Shown one piece after another: positions 55,862 to 64,000 of a DNA stretch of 64,000 bases. The notes under the pieces were generated by a model that saw only the letters and a list, made by a program, of their open reading frames with translations, searched no databases and was not told where the DNA came from. The stretch covers positions 186,001 through 250,000 of the forward strand of contig NZ_LMGT01000004.1 of assembly GCF_001427825.1 (NCBI RefSeq), in the 5' to 3' direction. Each line of letters starts with the position of its first letter. The first letter of the stretch is position 1. This stretch comes from Brevundimonas sp. Root608. GTDB taxonomy: Bacteria > Pseudomonadota > Alphaproteobacteria > Caulobacterales > Caulobacteraceae. A program made the position numbers and the translations under genes.

Positions 55862-56299
55862 ATGATCGGTAGACTCAACCACGTCGGCGTCGCCACGCCC
55901 TCCATCGAGGCCAGCGTCGCCCTGTACCGCGACATGCTCGGGGCCACGAAGGCGCATGCGCCGTTCGACCTGCCGGCCCAGGGCGTGCGCGTCTGTTTCA
56001 TCGACCTGCCCAACAGCCAGATCGAGCTGATCGAGCCGCTGGGCGACGACAGCCCGATCCACGGCTTCCTGGCCAGGAACCCGAAGGGCGGCCAGCACCA
56101 CGTCTGTTTCGAGGTCGCGGACATCCTCGCCGCGCGCGACGCCCTGCGGGCCAGGGGCGCGACCATCCTCGGCACGGGCGAGCCGCGCATCGGCGCCCAC
56201 GGCACGCCGATCATCTTCGTCCATCCGAAGGACATGGGCGGGGTTCTGGTCGAACTGATGGAAACGCCCTCGAGCTCTAACCAGCACGGAGCCCACTGA
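55862..56299 (+). CDS. mce: Methylmalonyl-CoA epimerase
   Basis: The epimerase interconverts (R)- and (S)-methylmalonyl-CoA in propionate metabolism. The 145-aa protein has the VOC/glyoxalase fold with LNHVGVATPSIEASVALYRDML at the N-terminus, NSQIELIEPLGDDSPIHGFL near 48-67, GGQHHVCFEVADI near 76-88 and HPKDMGGVLVELME near 121-134, including the metal-binding His/Glu residues. The stop overlaps the next gene (TGATG). Confidence 0.95.
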   Translation: MIGRLNHVGVATPSIEASVALYRDMLGATKAHAPFDLPAQGVRVCFIDLPNSQIELIEPLGDDSPIHGFLARNPKGGQHHVCFEVADILAARDALRARGATILGTGEPRIGAHGTPIIFVHPKDMGGVLVELMETPSSSNQHGAH

Positions 56300-56562
56300 T
56301 GCCGATCGGCCCGATCACCATGCTCGCCATCTACCTCGTCTGCTGGTGGACGGTGCTGTTCGCCGTCCTGCCGCTGGGCACGTCGAGGGAAACGCATGAG
56401 CCGCCGACCGACGGCGCCCAGTGGGGCGCGCCCGTGAAGCCGGACCTGAAGCGCAAATTCCTCACCACCACCTGGGTCGCGGCCCTCGTCTGGGCGCTGG
56501 TGATGGTCCTGGTCTACATCGGCTGGATGCCGCTGCCGGACCTGGCTCCGCCGGCTTCGTGA
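56299..56562 (+). CDS. DUF1467 family membrane protein
   Basis: This 87-aa protein with two transmembrane helices (about 6-26 and 56-78) shows the DUF1467 signature WWTVLFAVLPLGTSRETHE after helix 1, then RKFLTTTWVAALVWALV. In Alphaproteobacteria it regularly sits between mce and proS, as here. Function is unknown. The start overlaps the mce stop by one base. Confidence 0.93.
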   Translation: MPIGPITMLAIYLVCWWTVLFAVLPLGTSRETHEPPTDGAQWGAPVKPDLKRKFLTTTWVAALVWALVMVLVYIGWMPLPDLAPPAS

Positions 56563-56569
56563 CGCCGCC

Positions 56570-56908
56570 ATGACCGACCGCCTTTTCCTTCTCAATCCCG
56601 GCTGGACCGACGAACAGGGCGGGCCGTGGTATTGCCCCGCCGGCGCGGTCCTCGAAGGCGTGCTGGCCTTCTATCCCGACCTGAAGACGCAACTCGACAT
56701 CACGCGCCTCGACCACCCGCGACCGCGCCTGCCGGTCGTCGAACTGGTCGGCGAGGCGCACCAGAGTTGCCCGATCCTGGTCCTCGACGAAACCTTCGAC
56801 TGGCCCGAGGCCCGGACCAGTGAAACGACCGGAAAACGCTTCCTGCAGGACCAGGCCATCATCCCCTATCTGGCCGCGCGATACGGCATCGGCCTGCCGC
56901 ATCCCTGA
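56570..56908 (+). CDS. DUF3088 domain-containing protein
   Basis: This 112-aa soluble protein has LFLLNPGWTDEQGGPWYCPAGAVLEGVLAFYP (about 5-36), resembling the CxxC-less thioredoxin-like DUF3088 proteins, then CPILVLDETFDW and QDQAIIPYLAARYG. The fold may be glutaredoxin-like, but the single Cys argues against thiol oxidoreductase activity. It lies 7 bp after the DUF1467 gene and upstream of proS. Confidence 0.85.
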   Translation: MTDRLFLLNPGWTDEQGGPWYCPAGAVLEGVLAFYPDLKTQLDITRLDHPRPRLPVVELVGEAHQSCPILVLDETFDWPEARTSETTGKRFLQDQAIIPYLAARYGIGLPHP

Positions 56909-56997
56909 GCGATCCCGCGCGTTTGTGACGACCGCCTAGCTTTCGCCCCGTCCGAACGGCTAAAGCGGTGCTTCACCTCTGTCCCCGGATTCTGCCC

Positions 56998-58314
56998 ATG
57001 CGCCTGTCGCGCTATTTCCTGCCCACGCTCAAGGAGGCGCCTTCGGACGCCCAGATCGTCTCGCACCAGCTGATGCTGCGGGCCGGGATGATCAAACAGG
57101 AGGCCGCCGGCATCTACGCCTGGCTGCCGCTGGGCCTGCGGGTGCTGAACCGGATCGAGCAGATCGTGCGCGAGGAGCAGGAGCGGGCAGGGGCCGTCGA
57201 ACTGCTGATGCCCACCCTCCAGCTGGCCGACCTGTGGCGCGAGAGCGGCCGCTACGACGCCTACGGCCCAGAGATGCTGCGCATCACCGACCGGCACGAA
57301 CGCGAACTGCTGTACGGGCCCACCAACGAGGAGATGATCACCGACATCTTCCGCGGCTTCGTGAAGAGCTACAAGGCGCTGCCCCTGAACCTCTTCCACA
57401 TCCAGTGGAAATTCCGCGACGAGCGCCGTCCGCGCTTCGGCGTCATGCGCGGCCGCGAATTCCTGATGAAGGACGCCTATTCCTTCGACATCGACGAGGC
57501 CTCGGCCCGCAAGGCCTATAACCGCATGTTCGTGGCCTATCTGAACACATTCGCCCGCATGGGGCTGAAGGCCGTGCCGATGCGCGCCGACACCGGCCCG
57601 ATCGGCGGCGACCTCAGCCACGAGTTCATCGTCCTTGCCGACACGGGCGAAAGCCAGGTCTTCTGCGACCGCAAGCTGGTCGAGATGCCGGCGCCGGGCA
57701 CGGGCGTTGACTGGGACGACCTGCAGGCCATCGTCGACGAGCGGATCTCGATGTACGCCGCCACCGAGGAAATGCACGACGCCGCCCGCTTCGAAAGCGA
57801 GACCGCCGAGGGCGACCGCCTGACCGCGCGCGGCATCGAGGTCGGTCACATCTTCTATTTCGGCACGAAGTACTCCGCCCCGATGAAGGCGAAGGTCGCC
57901 GGGCCCGACGGCAAGGACACGGACGTCCACATGGGCAGCTACGGCGTCGGCGTGTCGCGCCTGCTGGGCGCCATCATCGAGGCCAGCCACGACGAAAGCG
58001 GCATCATCTGGCCCGACTCCGTGGCGCCGTTCGACGTCGTGGTCATCAACCTGCGCGCCAGTGACGAGGCCGTCTCCGCCGCCTGCGAGGAGGCCGTGGC
58101 CAAGCTGGAGGCCCTCGGCAAGGACGTCCTCTACGACGACACCGACGAACGCCCGGGCGGCAAGTTCGCCACCGCCGACCTGATCGGCATCCCCTGGCAG
58201 CTGACCATCGGGCCCAAGGGCCTCGCCGACGGCGTGGTCGAGCTGAAGCGCCGCGCCACCGGCGAGAAGGTCTCCGTTCCGCTGGACGAGGCCCTGATGC
58301 GGGTGCGCGGATGA
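56998..58314 (+). CDS. proS: Prolyl-tRNA synthetase
   Basis: This class II synthetase charges tRNA-Pro. The 438-aa protein is the short alphaproteobacterial form without the editing domain. Motif 2 region is [21 protein letters not shown] at about 136-156 and motif 3 is [15 protein letters not shown] near 318. The start [18 protein letters not shown] matches the family N-terminus; the longer frame is rejected. A family B repeat follows. Confidence 0.97.
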   Translation: MRLSRYFLPTLKEAPSDAQIVSHQLMLRAGMIKQEAAGIYAWLPLGLRVLNRIEQIVREEQERAGAVELLMPTLQLADLWRESGRYDAYGPEMLRITDRHERELLYGPTNEEMITDIFRGFVKSYKALPLNLFHIQWKFRDERRPRFGVMRGREFLMKDAYSFDIDEASARKAYNRMFVAYLNTFARMGLKAVPMRADTGPIGGDLSHEFIVLADTGESQVFCDRKLVEMPAPGTGVDWDDLQAIVDERISMYAATEEMHDAARFESETAEGDRLTARGIEVGHIFYFGTKYSAPMKAKVAGPDGKDTDVHMGSYGVGVSRLLGAIIEASHDESGIIWPDSVAPFDVVVINLRASDEAVSAACEEAVAKLEALGKDVLYDDTDERPGGKFATADLIGIPWQLTIGPKGLADGVVELKRRATGEKVSVPLDEALMRVRG

Positions 58315-58327
58315 GTCTGGCCAGCGC

Positions 58328-58477
58328 ATTCCTTCCCCCATTTCGGGGGAAGGTGGGCCGCGGAGCGGCTCGGATGGGGGCTCTTTCCGTACCCTGTCCC
58401 GTCGAATCCAGGCCGCCCTCAGGGTCCCCCATCCGTCAGGCTCCGCCTGCCACCTTCCCCCGAAATGGGGGAAGGAG
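58328..58477. repeat. Intergenic inverted repeat (family B) between proS and lolC
   Basis: The left arm CCTTCCCCCATTTCGGGGGA, then GGTGGGCCGCGGAGCGGCTCGG and ATGGGGG, pairs with the right arm CCCCCATCCGTCAGGCTCCG and CCACCTTCCCCCGAAATGGG, ending GGGAAGGAG. It is nearly identical to the copy between surE and pcm. Its last six bases AAGGAG lie nine bases before the lolC ATG and act as its ribosome binding site. Confidence 0.92.
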
Positions 58478-58486
58478 AACCGCATC

Positions 58487-59785
58487 ATGACCGACGTTGT
58501 TGTTCCCAAAACCAGGCCGGCCGGGCCGTTCTCGGCCTGGGAGATCGAACTGGCGCTGCGCTATCTGCGCGCCCGGCGGAAAGAGGGCGGCATCGCCCTG
58601 ATCGCCATCATCTCCTATGTCGCCATCTCGCTCGCGGTCATGGCCCTGATCGTGGTGATGAGCATCATGGCCGGCTTCCGGCACGAACTGCTCAGCCGCA
58701 TGCTGTCCTTCAACGGCCACATGTACGTCCAGGGCCAGGTGCTGAGCGATCCGAACCGCGACGCCGTGGTCCGGCGCATCGGCCAGGTTCCGGGAGTCGT
58801 CAGCGTCACGCCCGTGATCGAGAACCAGAGCCTTGTCCGCGCCGCCGGCCAGACGACCGGCGCCGTCGTGCGCGGCATCCGCCCGCAGGATCTGGGCTCC
58901 ATGTCCTACGTCTATGACAGCCTCTCGGCCGAGGCGAAGCGCACCTTCGGCCAGGGGGCCTACGGCGGCGACAACATCATCATCGGCAAGGCCCTGGCCG
59001 AAGGCATGGGCCTGCGGGTCGGCGATCCCATCACCCTGTATTCCCCGACCGGAGCCGACAGCGCCTTCGGCAATCTGGGCGGGCTCGAGAAGACCTATCG
59101 CGTCGGCGGAGTCTTCACCTCCGGCACGGCGGACTTCGACCGCGCCTTCCTGTTCATGCCGCTGGAACAGGCCCAGCTCTTCTTCGGCAAGGAGGGCGTC
59201 TGGGACGTCATCGAGATGAAGATCGACCAGCCCGACCGCGTGGCCGACCTCTATCCCGCCGTCCGCGCGGCCGCGGGGCCCGGCGGCGTGGTCAGCGACT
59301 GGCGCGACCGGCTGGCGGCCTTCTGGGGCGCGCTGAAGGTCGAGCGGGTGGCCATGAGCATAATCCTCGGCCTCGTCGTCGCCATCGCCGCCCTGAACAT
59401 CATCTCCGGCATCGTCATGCTGGTGAAGAACAAGACCCGCGACGTGGCCATCCTGCGCACCGTCGGCGCCAGCCAGATGTCGATGCTGCGCGTCTTCTTC
59501 GTCGCCGGCGCGGCGATCGGGGTGGCCGGCACGGCCACCGGCCTGTTCCTCGGCCTCGTCTTCTGTCTGAACATCGGCCCCATCCAGCATTTCCTCGAGG
59601 CGCTGCTGGGCGTCCAGCTGTTCAACGCCGACGTCTACATGCTCGACTCCATCCCCGCCCTGGTCGACCCCGGCGACGTCTTCTGGGTCGCCGTCTGGTC
59701 CCTGTTCATGAGCTGTATCGCCAGCCTGCTGCCGTCGTGGCGGGCCGCGAAAATGGATCCGGTCGAGGCGCTTCGGTATGAGTAA
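58487..59785 (+). CDS. lolC: Lipoprotein-releasing ABC transporter permease (LolC/LolE)
   Basis: This permease extracts outer-membrane lipoproteins from the inner membrane and passes them to LolA. The 432-aa protein has an N-terminal helix (about 42-66, ALIAIISYVAISLAVMALIVVMSIMAGF), a large periplasmic domain, and three C-terminal FtsX-domain helices from about 295, including NIISGIVMLVKNKTRDVAIL. Like other Alphaproteobacteria with a single permease gene, it may act as a LolC/E homodimer. It overlaps lolD by 8 bp. Confidence 0.95.
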   Translation: MTDVVVPKTRPAGPFSAWEIELALRYLRARRKEGGIALIAIISYVAISLAVMALIVVMSIMAGFRHELLSRMLSFNGHMYVQGQVLSDPNRDAVVRRIGQVPGVVSVTPVIENQSLVRAAGQTTGAVVRGIRPQDLGSMSYVYDSLSAEAKRTFGQGAYGGDNIIIGKALAEGMGLRVGDPITLYSPTGADSAFGNLGGLEKTYRVGGVFTSGTADFDRAFLFMPLEQAQLFFGKEGVWDVIEMKIDQPDRVADLYPAVRAAAGPGGVVSDWRDRLAAFWGALKVERVAMSIILGLVVAIAALNIISGIVMLVKNKTRDVAILRTVGASQMSMLRVFFVAGAAIGVAGTATGLFLGLVFCLNIGPIQHFLEALLGVQLFNADVYMLDSIPALVDPGDVFWVAVWSLFMSCIASLLPSWRAAKMDPVEALRYE

Positions 59786-60479
59786 CCCCGTCCTCTCCGT
59801 CCGCGGCCTGACGCGCACCTATGACACCGCCACCGGCGGCCTGACGGTGCTTCGGGGCGTCAATCTCGATGTGATGCCGGGCGAGGTCGTCGGCCTGATC
59901 GGCCCGTCCGGCTCGGGCAAGTCCTCCCTGCTGCACGCCGCCGGCCTGCTGGAGCGCCCCACCTCGGGCGAGATCCGCATCGACGGCGAGGACGTCGGCA
60001 TGCTGGACGAGCGCGCCCGCACCCACCTCCGCCTGGCCCGCATCGGCTTCGTCTACCAGTTCCACCATCTGCTGGCCGAGTTCGACGCCCGCGACAACGT
60101 CGCCCTGCCGCTGCGCATCGCCGGCGTCAGACAGGCCGAGGCCCGCGCCCGCGCCTCCGAAGTCCTGACCGCCCTCGGCCTCGGCGAACGGCTGACCCAC
60201 CAGCCGGCCCAGATGTCGGGCGGGGAGCAGCAGCGCGTCGCCGTCGCCCGCGCCCTGGCCAACCGTCCGCGGCTGCTGCTGGCCGACGAGCCGACCGGCA
60301 ACCTCGACCCCGCCACCAGCCAGACGGTGTTCGAGGCCCTGCACGACCTCGTCAAGAAGACCGGCGTCGCCGCCCTGATCGCCACCCACAACATGGAGCT
60401 GGCCGGTCACATGGACCGCGTCTTCGCCCTCAAGGACGGCCATCTGGAAGAACGCCCGGCCGAGAGCCACGCCTACTGA
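59778..60479 (+). CDS. lolD: Lipoprotein-releasing ABC transporter ATP-binding protein LolD
   Basis: LolD is the ATPase partner of the preceding permease. The 233-aa protein has Walker [13 protein letters not shown] at about 42-53, signature LSGGE-type MSGGEQQRVAVARALA near 150, and Walker B LLLADEPTGNLDPAT near 170. The start overlaps the permease stop. The gene order lolC-lolD is standard. Confidence 0.97.
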   Translation: MSNPVLSVRGLTRTYDTATGGLTVLRGVNLDVMPGEVVGLIGPSGSGKSSLLHAAGLLERPTSGEIRIDGEDVGMLDERARTHLRLARIGFVYQFHHLLAEFDARDNVALPLRIAGVRQAEARARASEVLTALGLGERLTHQPAQMSGGEQQRVAVARALANRPRLLLADEPTGNLDPATSQTVFEALHDLVKKTGVAALIATHNMELAGHMDRVFALKDGHLEERPAESHAY

Positions 60480-60515
60480 GGCTGTGCTAAGGGTTCTGCT
60501 TACGCGGAGCCTTTC

Positions 60516-60926
60516 ATGACCGACGCCATCCAGGCCCATCTGACCACGGCGCGCGAGGCCATGGCCGAAGGCCGCACTCTGGACGCCCGCAACTCATACG
60601 CCCGCGCCGCCGCCCTCAGCCGCGAGAGCGGCGCCCCCCTGCTGCAGGCCCACGCCCTGCGCCACCTGTCCGACATCGACCGCGAGGCCGACCATCTGGA
60701 ACAGGCCCTGGCCCACGCCGAACAGGCCGCGGCCCTGTACCGGTCGAACGGGCAGGGGACCTCGATCGACATGGCCAACGCCCTGCGGCTGACGGCCCTG
60801 GCGCTGGACGCCCTGCGCCGCCCGGGCCCGGCCGAAGCCGCCTGGACCGCCGCCCGCGACCTCTACGCCGACGCCGGCGTCGCCGCGGGCGTGGCCGAGT
60901 GCGAGCGCAGGCTGGAGGCCGAATAA
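60516..60926 (+). CDS. Tetratricopeptide-like protein
   Basis: This 136-aa, wholly helical soluble protein has TPR-like repeats: ARNSYARAAALSRESGAPLL, QALAHAEQAAALYRSNGQGT and AWTAARDLYADAGVAAGVAE, each with the alternating small and large residues of TPR helix pairs. It has no signal peptide and probably mediates protein binding. It is 37 bp downstream of lolD and may be co-transcribed. GGAG lies near its ATG. Confidence 0.8.
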   Translation: MTDAIQAHLTTAREAMAEGRTLDARNSYARAAALSRESGAPLLQAHALRHLSDIDREADHLEQALAHAEQAAALYRSNGQGTSIDMANALRLTALALDALRRPGPAEAAWTAARDLYADAGVAAGVAECERRLEAE

Positions 60927-60929
60927 ATC

Positions 60930-61077
60930 CCTTCTCCCCTCGGGGGAGAAGGTGTCAGGCGCAGCCTGACGGATGAGGGGGCGGTCAGATCAAGCGAGCG
61001 GTCAGACGGGGTGGGGGAGCCATCCCCCTCATCCGCCTCGCTCCGCGAGCCACCTTCTCCCCCGGAGGGGAGAAGGA
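60930..61077. repeat. Intergenic inverted repeat (family B variant)
   Basis: The left arm CCTTCTCCCCTCGGGGGAGA, then AGGTGTCAGGCGCAGCCTGACGG and ATGAGGGGG, pairs with the right arm CCCCCTCATCCGCCTCGC and GAGCCACCTTCTCCCCCGGA, ending GGGGAGAAGGA. It has the same architecture as the other family B copies. It is located between the TPR gene and the convergent 39-aa ORF. Confidence 0.88.
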
Positions 61078-61086
61078 CGCTTGCCG

Positions 61087-61206
61087 CTATTTCTTCCCCG
61101 GAGGCGTCGTGAACGGCGAGCTGCTGCTGACCGCCACGGACGGCTTGGGCTTCTCGGCCTTGGGTTTGCGGACTTCCTTGTTGCTCTTCACTTGACCCTT
61201 GGCCAT
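61087..61206 (-). CDS. Small basic protein (39 aa)
   Basis: The ORF encodes 39 residues starting MAKGQVKSNKEVRKPKAEKP and ending in PPGKK. It is very rich in Lys/Ser/Pro, without hydrophobic segment, and probably unstructured. I recall similar short proteins with MAKGQxxSNKExRKPK starts in Sphingomonadales and Caulobacterales, which supports a real gene. An upstream GGGAGAG on its strand is a good ribosome binding site. Function is unknown; nucleic acid binding is conceivable from charge. Confidence 0.7.
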   Translation of the reverse strand: MAKGQVKSNKEVRKPKAEKPKPSVAVSSSSPFTTPPGKK

Positions 61207-61303
61207 GGCCGCTCTCCCGCGACGCCTGCCGCCGGAGGGCGGACGGTGAGTGGCGCGCAGGCCATCCTACAGGCCGCGACGAGTCGGTTCACCTCAAATG
61301 CCC

Positions 61304-61332
61304 TTGACGGGAACGCAACAAGAACATAGAAC
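61304..61332 (+). promoter_or_regulatory. Sigma-70-type promoter of the SidA-like ORF
   Basis: A -35 element TTGACG is followed after 17 bp by TAGAAC as -10. Both are close to the housekeeping consensus. The spacer and -10 coincide with LexA operator half-sites, so repression by occlusion is expected. Confidence 0.75.
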
Positions 61333-61343
61333 AGAACCGGAAC
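61311..61343 (+). promoter_or_regulatory. Tandem LexA boxes upstream of the SidA-like ORF
   Basis: Five GAAC half-sites occur in 33 bp. The first and second are spaced by seven bases (61311-61325), and the third and fifth also by seven (61329-61343), giving two full GAAC-N7-GAAC operators that lie over the promoter spacer and -10. This is the densest LexA-type cluster in the window. Confidence 0.88.
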
Positions 61344-61365
61344 ACGCAATCCGGGGACAAAGATC

Positions 61366-61461
61366 ATGGCGCGTTGGGTGAGGGATACATTGTCGCTGGC
61401 GTCGTGCGGCGGCTTCGTCTGGGTGATGTGGCAGGCGGCGTTGCTGACCTCGGCGGCCTGA
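61366..61461 (+). CDS. sidA: SidA-like SOS-induced membrane micro-protein
   Basis: The ORF of 31 residues begins MARWVRDTLSLASCGG, with a basic N-terminus and one hydrophobic segment (about 10-29). It is preceded by GGGGACAAAGATC and by a promoter covered with two LexA boxes. In Caulobacter crescentus SidA is a 29-residue, LexA-controlled inner-membrane peptide that blocks division by acting on FtsW/FtsN; as I recall it lies beside dnaE, as here. Size, topology, regulation and neighbour agree. Sequence identity to SidA could not be checked. Another SOS peptide is the alternative. Confidence 0.72.
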   Translation: MARWVRDTLSLASCGGFVWVMWQAALLTSAA

Positions 61462-61709
61462 GGGGAGTCCGGGGCGTCCGGACGGACGGGTGCCGCGATT
61501 TCAAGGTGTTGAGCGCCGCGAATGGACGAGCTGGACGAGCTGGACGATATTTTTCCGCTCCACCGGTCGCGGGGCGCCGGCGCCGCCGGCTATCCACAGG
61601 CGGTCGTCGGGCGGGACGGGCAGGGCGCCGCTTTCCGGTGTCCGGGTCGCTCGCGATGTGAGACTCGGTCCAGAACAGGGACGCCGATCGGCGAGGGAAC
61701 GGGACCGGT
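61462..61709. other. Intergenic region before dnaE
   Basis: There is no supported gene in these 248 bp. It contains a short tandem GAGCTGGAC repeat (61527-61547) and a CTATCCACA segment at 61590. The dnaE promoter is expected here, but clear boxes were not identified, so dnaE may partly be read from the SOS promoter upstream. Confidence 0.5.

Positions 61710-64000
<2,291 letters not shown>

Noticed and set aside
61590..61598. CTATCCACA upstream of dnaE resembling a DnaA box
   Set aside because: Single site with one mismatch, no AT-rich region or clustered boxes; not evidence for an origin.

Overview
The window is high-GC, densely packed alphaproteobacterial chromosome, almost certainly from the Caulobacteraceae and probably Brevundimonas-like. 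The evidence is a PopZ polar organiser, a divergent fliX / flgI-cheL-flbY flagellar locus with a sigma-54 promoter, NDUFA12 and DUF1467 proteins, a single-cysteine DksA, alphaproteobacterial LexA boxes (GAAC-N7-GAAC) and a LexA-controlled SidA-like micro-ORF beside dnaE. No prophage, transposase, CRISPR array or rRNA was seen. The content is mainly core housekeeping genes. The accessory material is intergenic palindromic repeats and one DUF559 nuclease gene lying between two repeat arms.

Layout. 1-5.6 kb: an open-ended possible reductase-related ORF, NDUFA12, a DUF2155 protein, and the minus-strand operon aroQ-accB-accC-aat. 5.6-8.4 kb: thiS and thiG, separated by an inverted MFS transporter. 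8.4-18 kb: serS, surE-pcm-LytM lipoprotein, yajC-secD-secF, a PuuD-like membrane protein and a squalene-synthase-like protein. 18-26.7 kb: DUF1353, trmFO with a coupled 66-aa ORF, two paralogous membrane proteins, LexA-controlled uvrA, a truncated hemoglobin and small lipoproteins. 26.7-29.2 kb: flagellar locus. 29.3-37 kb: dksA, gltX, a LOG protein, tRNA-Asn, a TrmH-type methyltransferase, tRNA-Cys, a degenerate Pcm paralogue and a TolC protein.

37-45.8 kb: popZ, valS-tlyA, a Tyr-rich glycine-zipper protein, a RumA-type methyltransferase, the DUF559 repeat cassette, an SOS-controlled PA0069-type radical SAM gene and tRNA-Leu. 45.8-53 kb: amino acid permease, hrpB, M23 peptidase lipoprotein pair and chrA. 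53-58.3 kb: rpsB-tsf, mce-DUF1467-DUF3088 and proS. 58.4-64 kb: lolC-lolD, a TPR protein, a 39-aa basic protein, the SidA-like ORF and dnaE (cut by the window end).

Themes. (1) Three LexA boxes link uvrA, the radical SAM gene and the SidA-like ORF into one SOS response covering repair and probably division arrest. (2) Several families of intergenic inverted repeats punctuate the window. One family supplies the ribosome binding sites of pcm and lolC, forms the C-terminal tail of the radical SAM protein, and brackets the DUF559 gene. (3) The flagellar intergenic region combines CtrA-like, FlbD-like and sigma-54 elements in about 150 bp.
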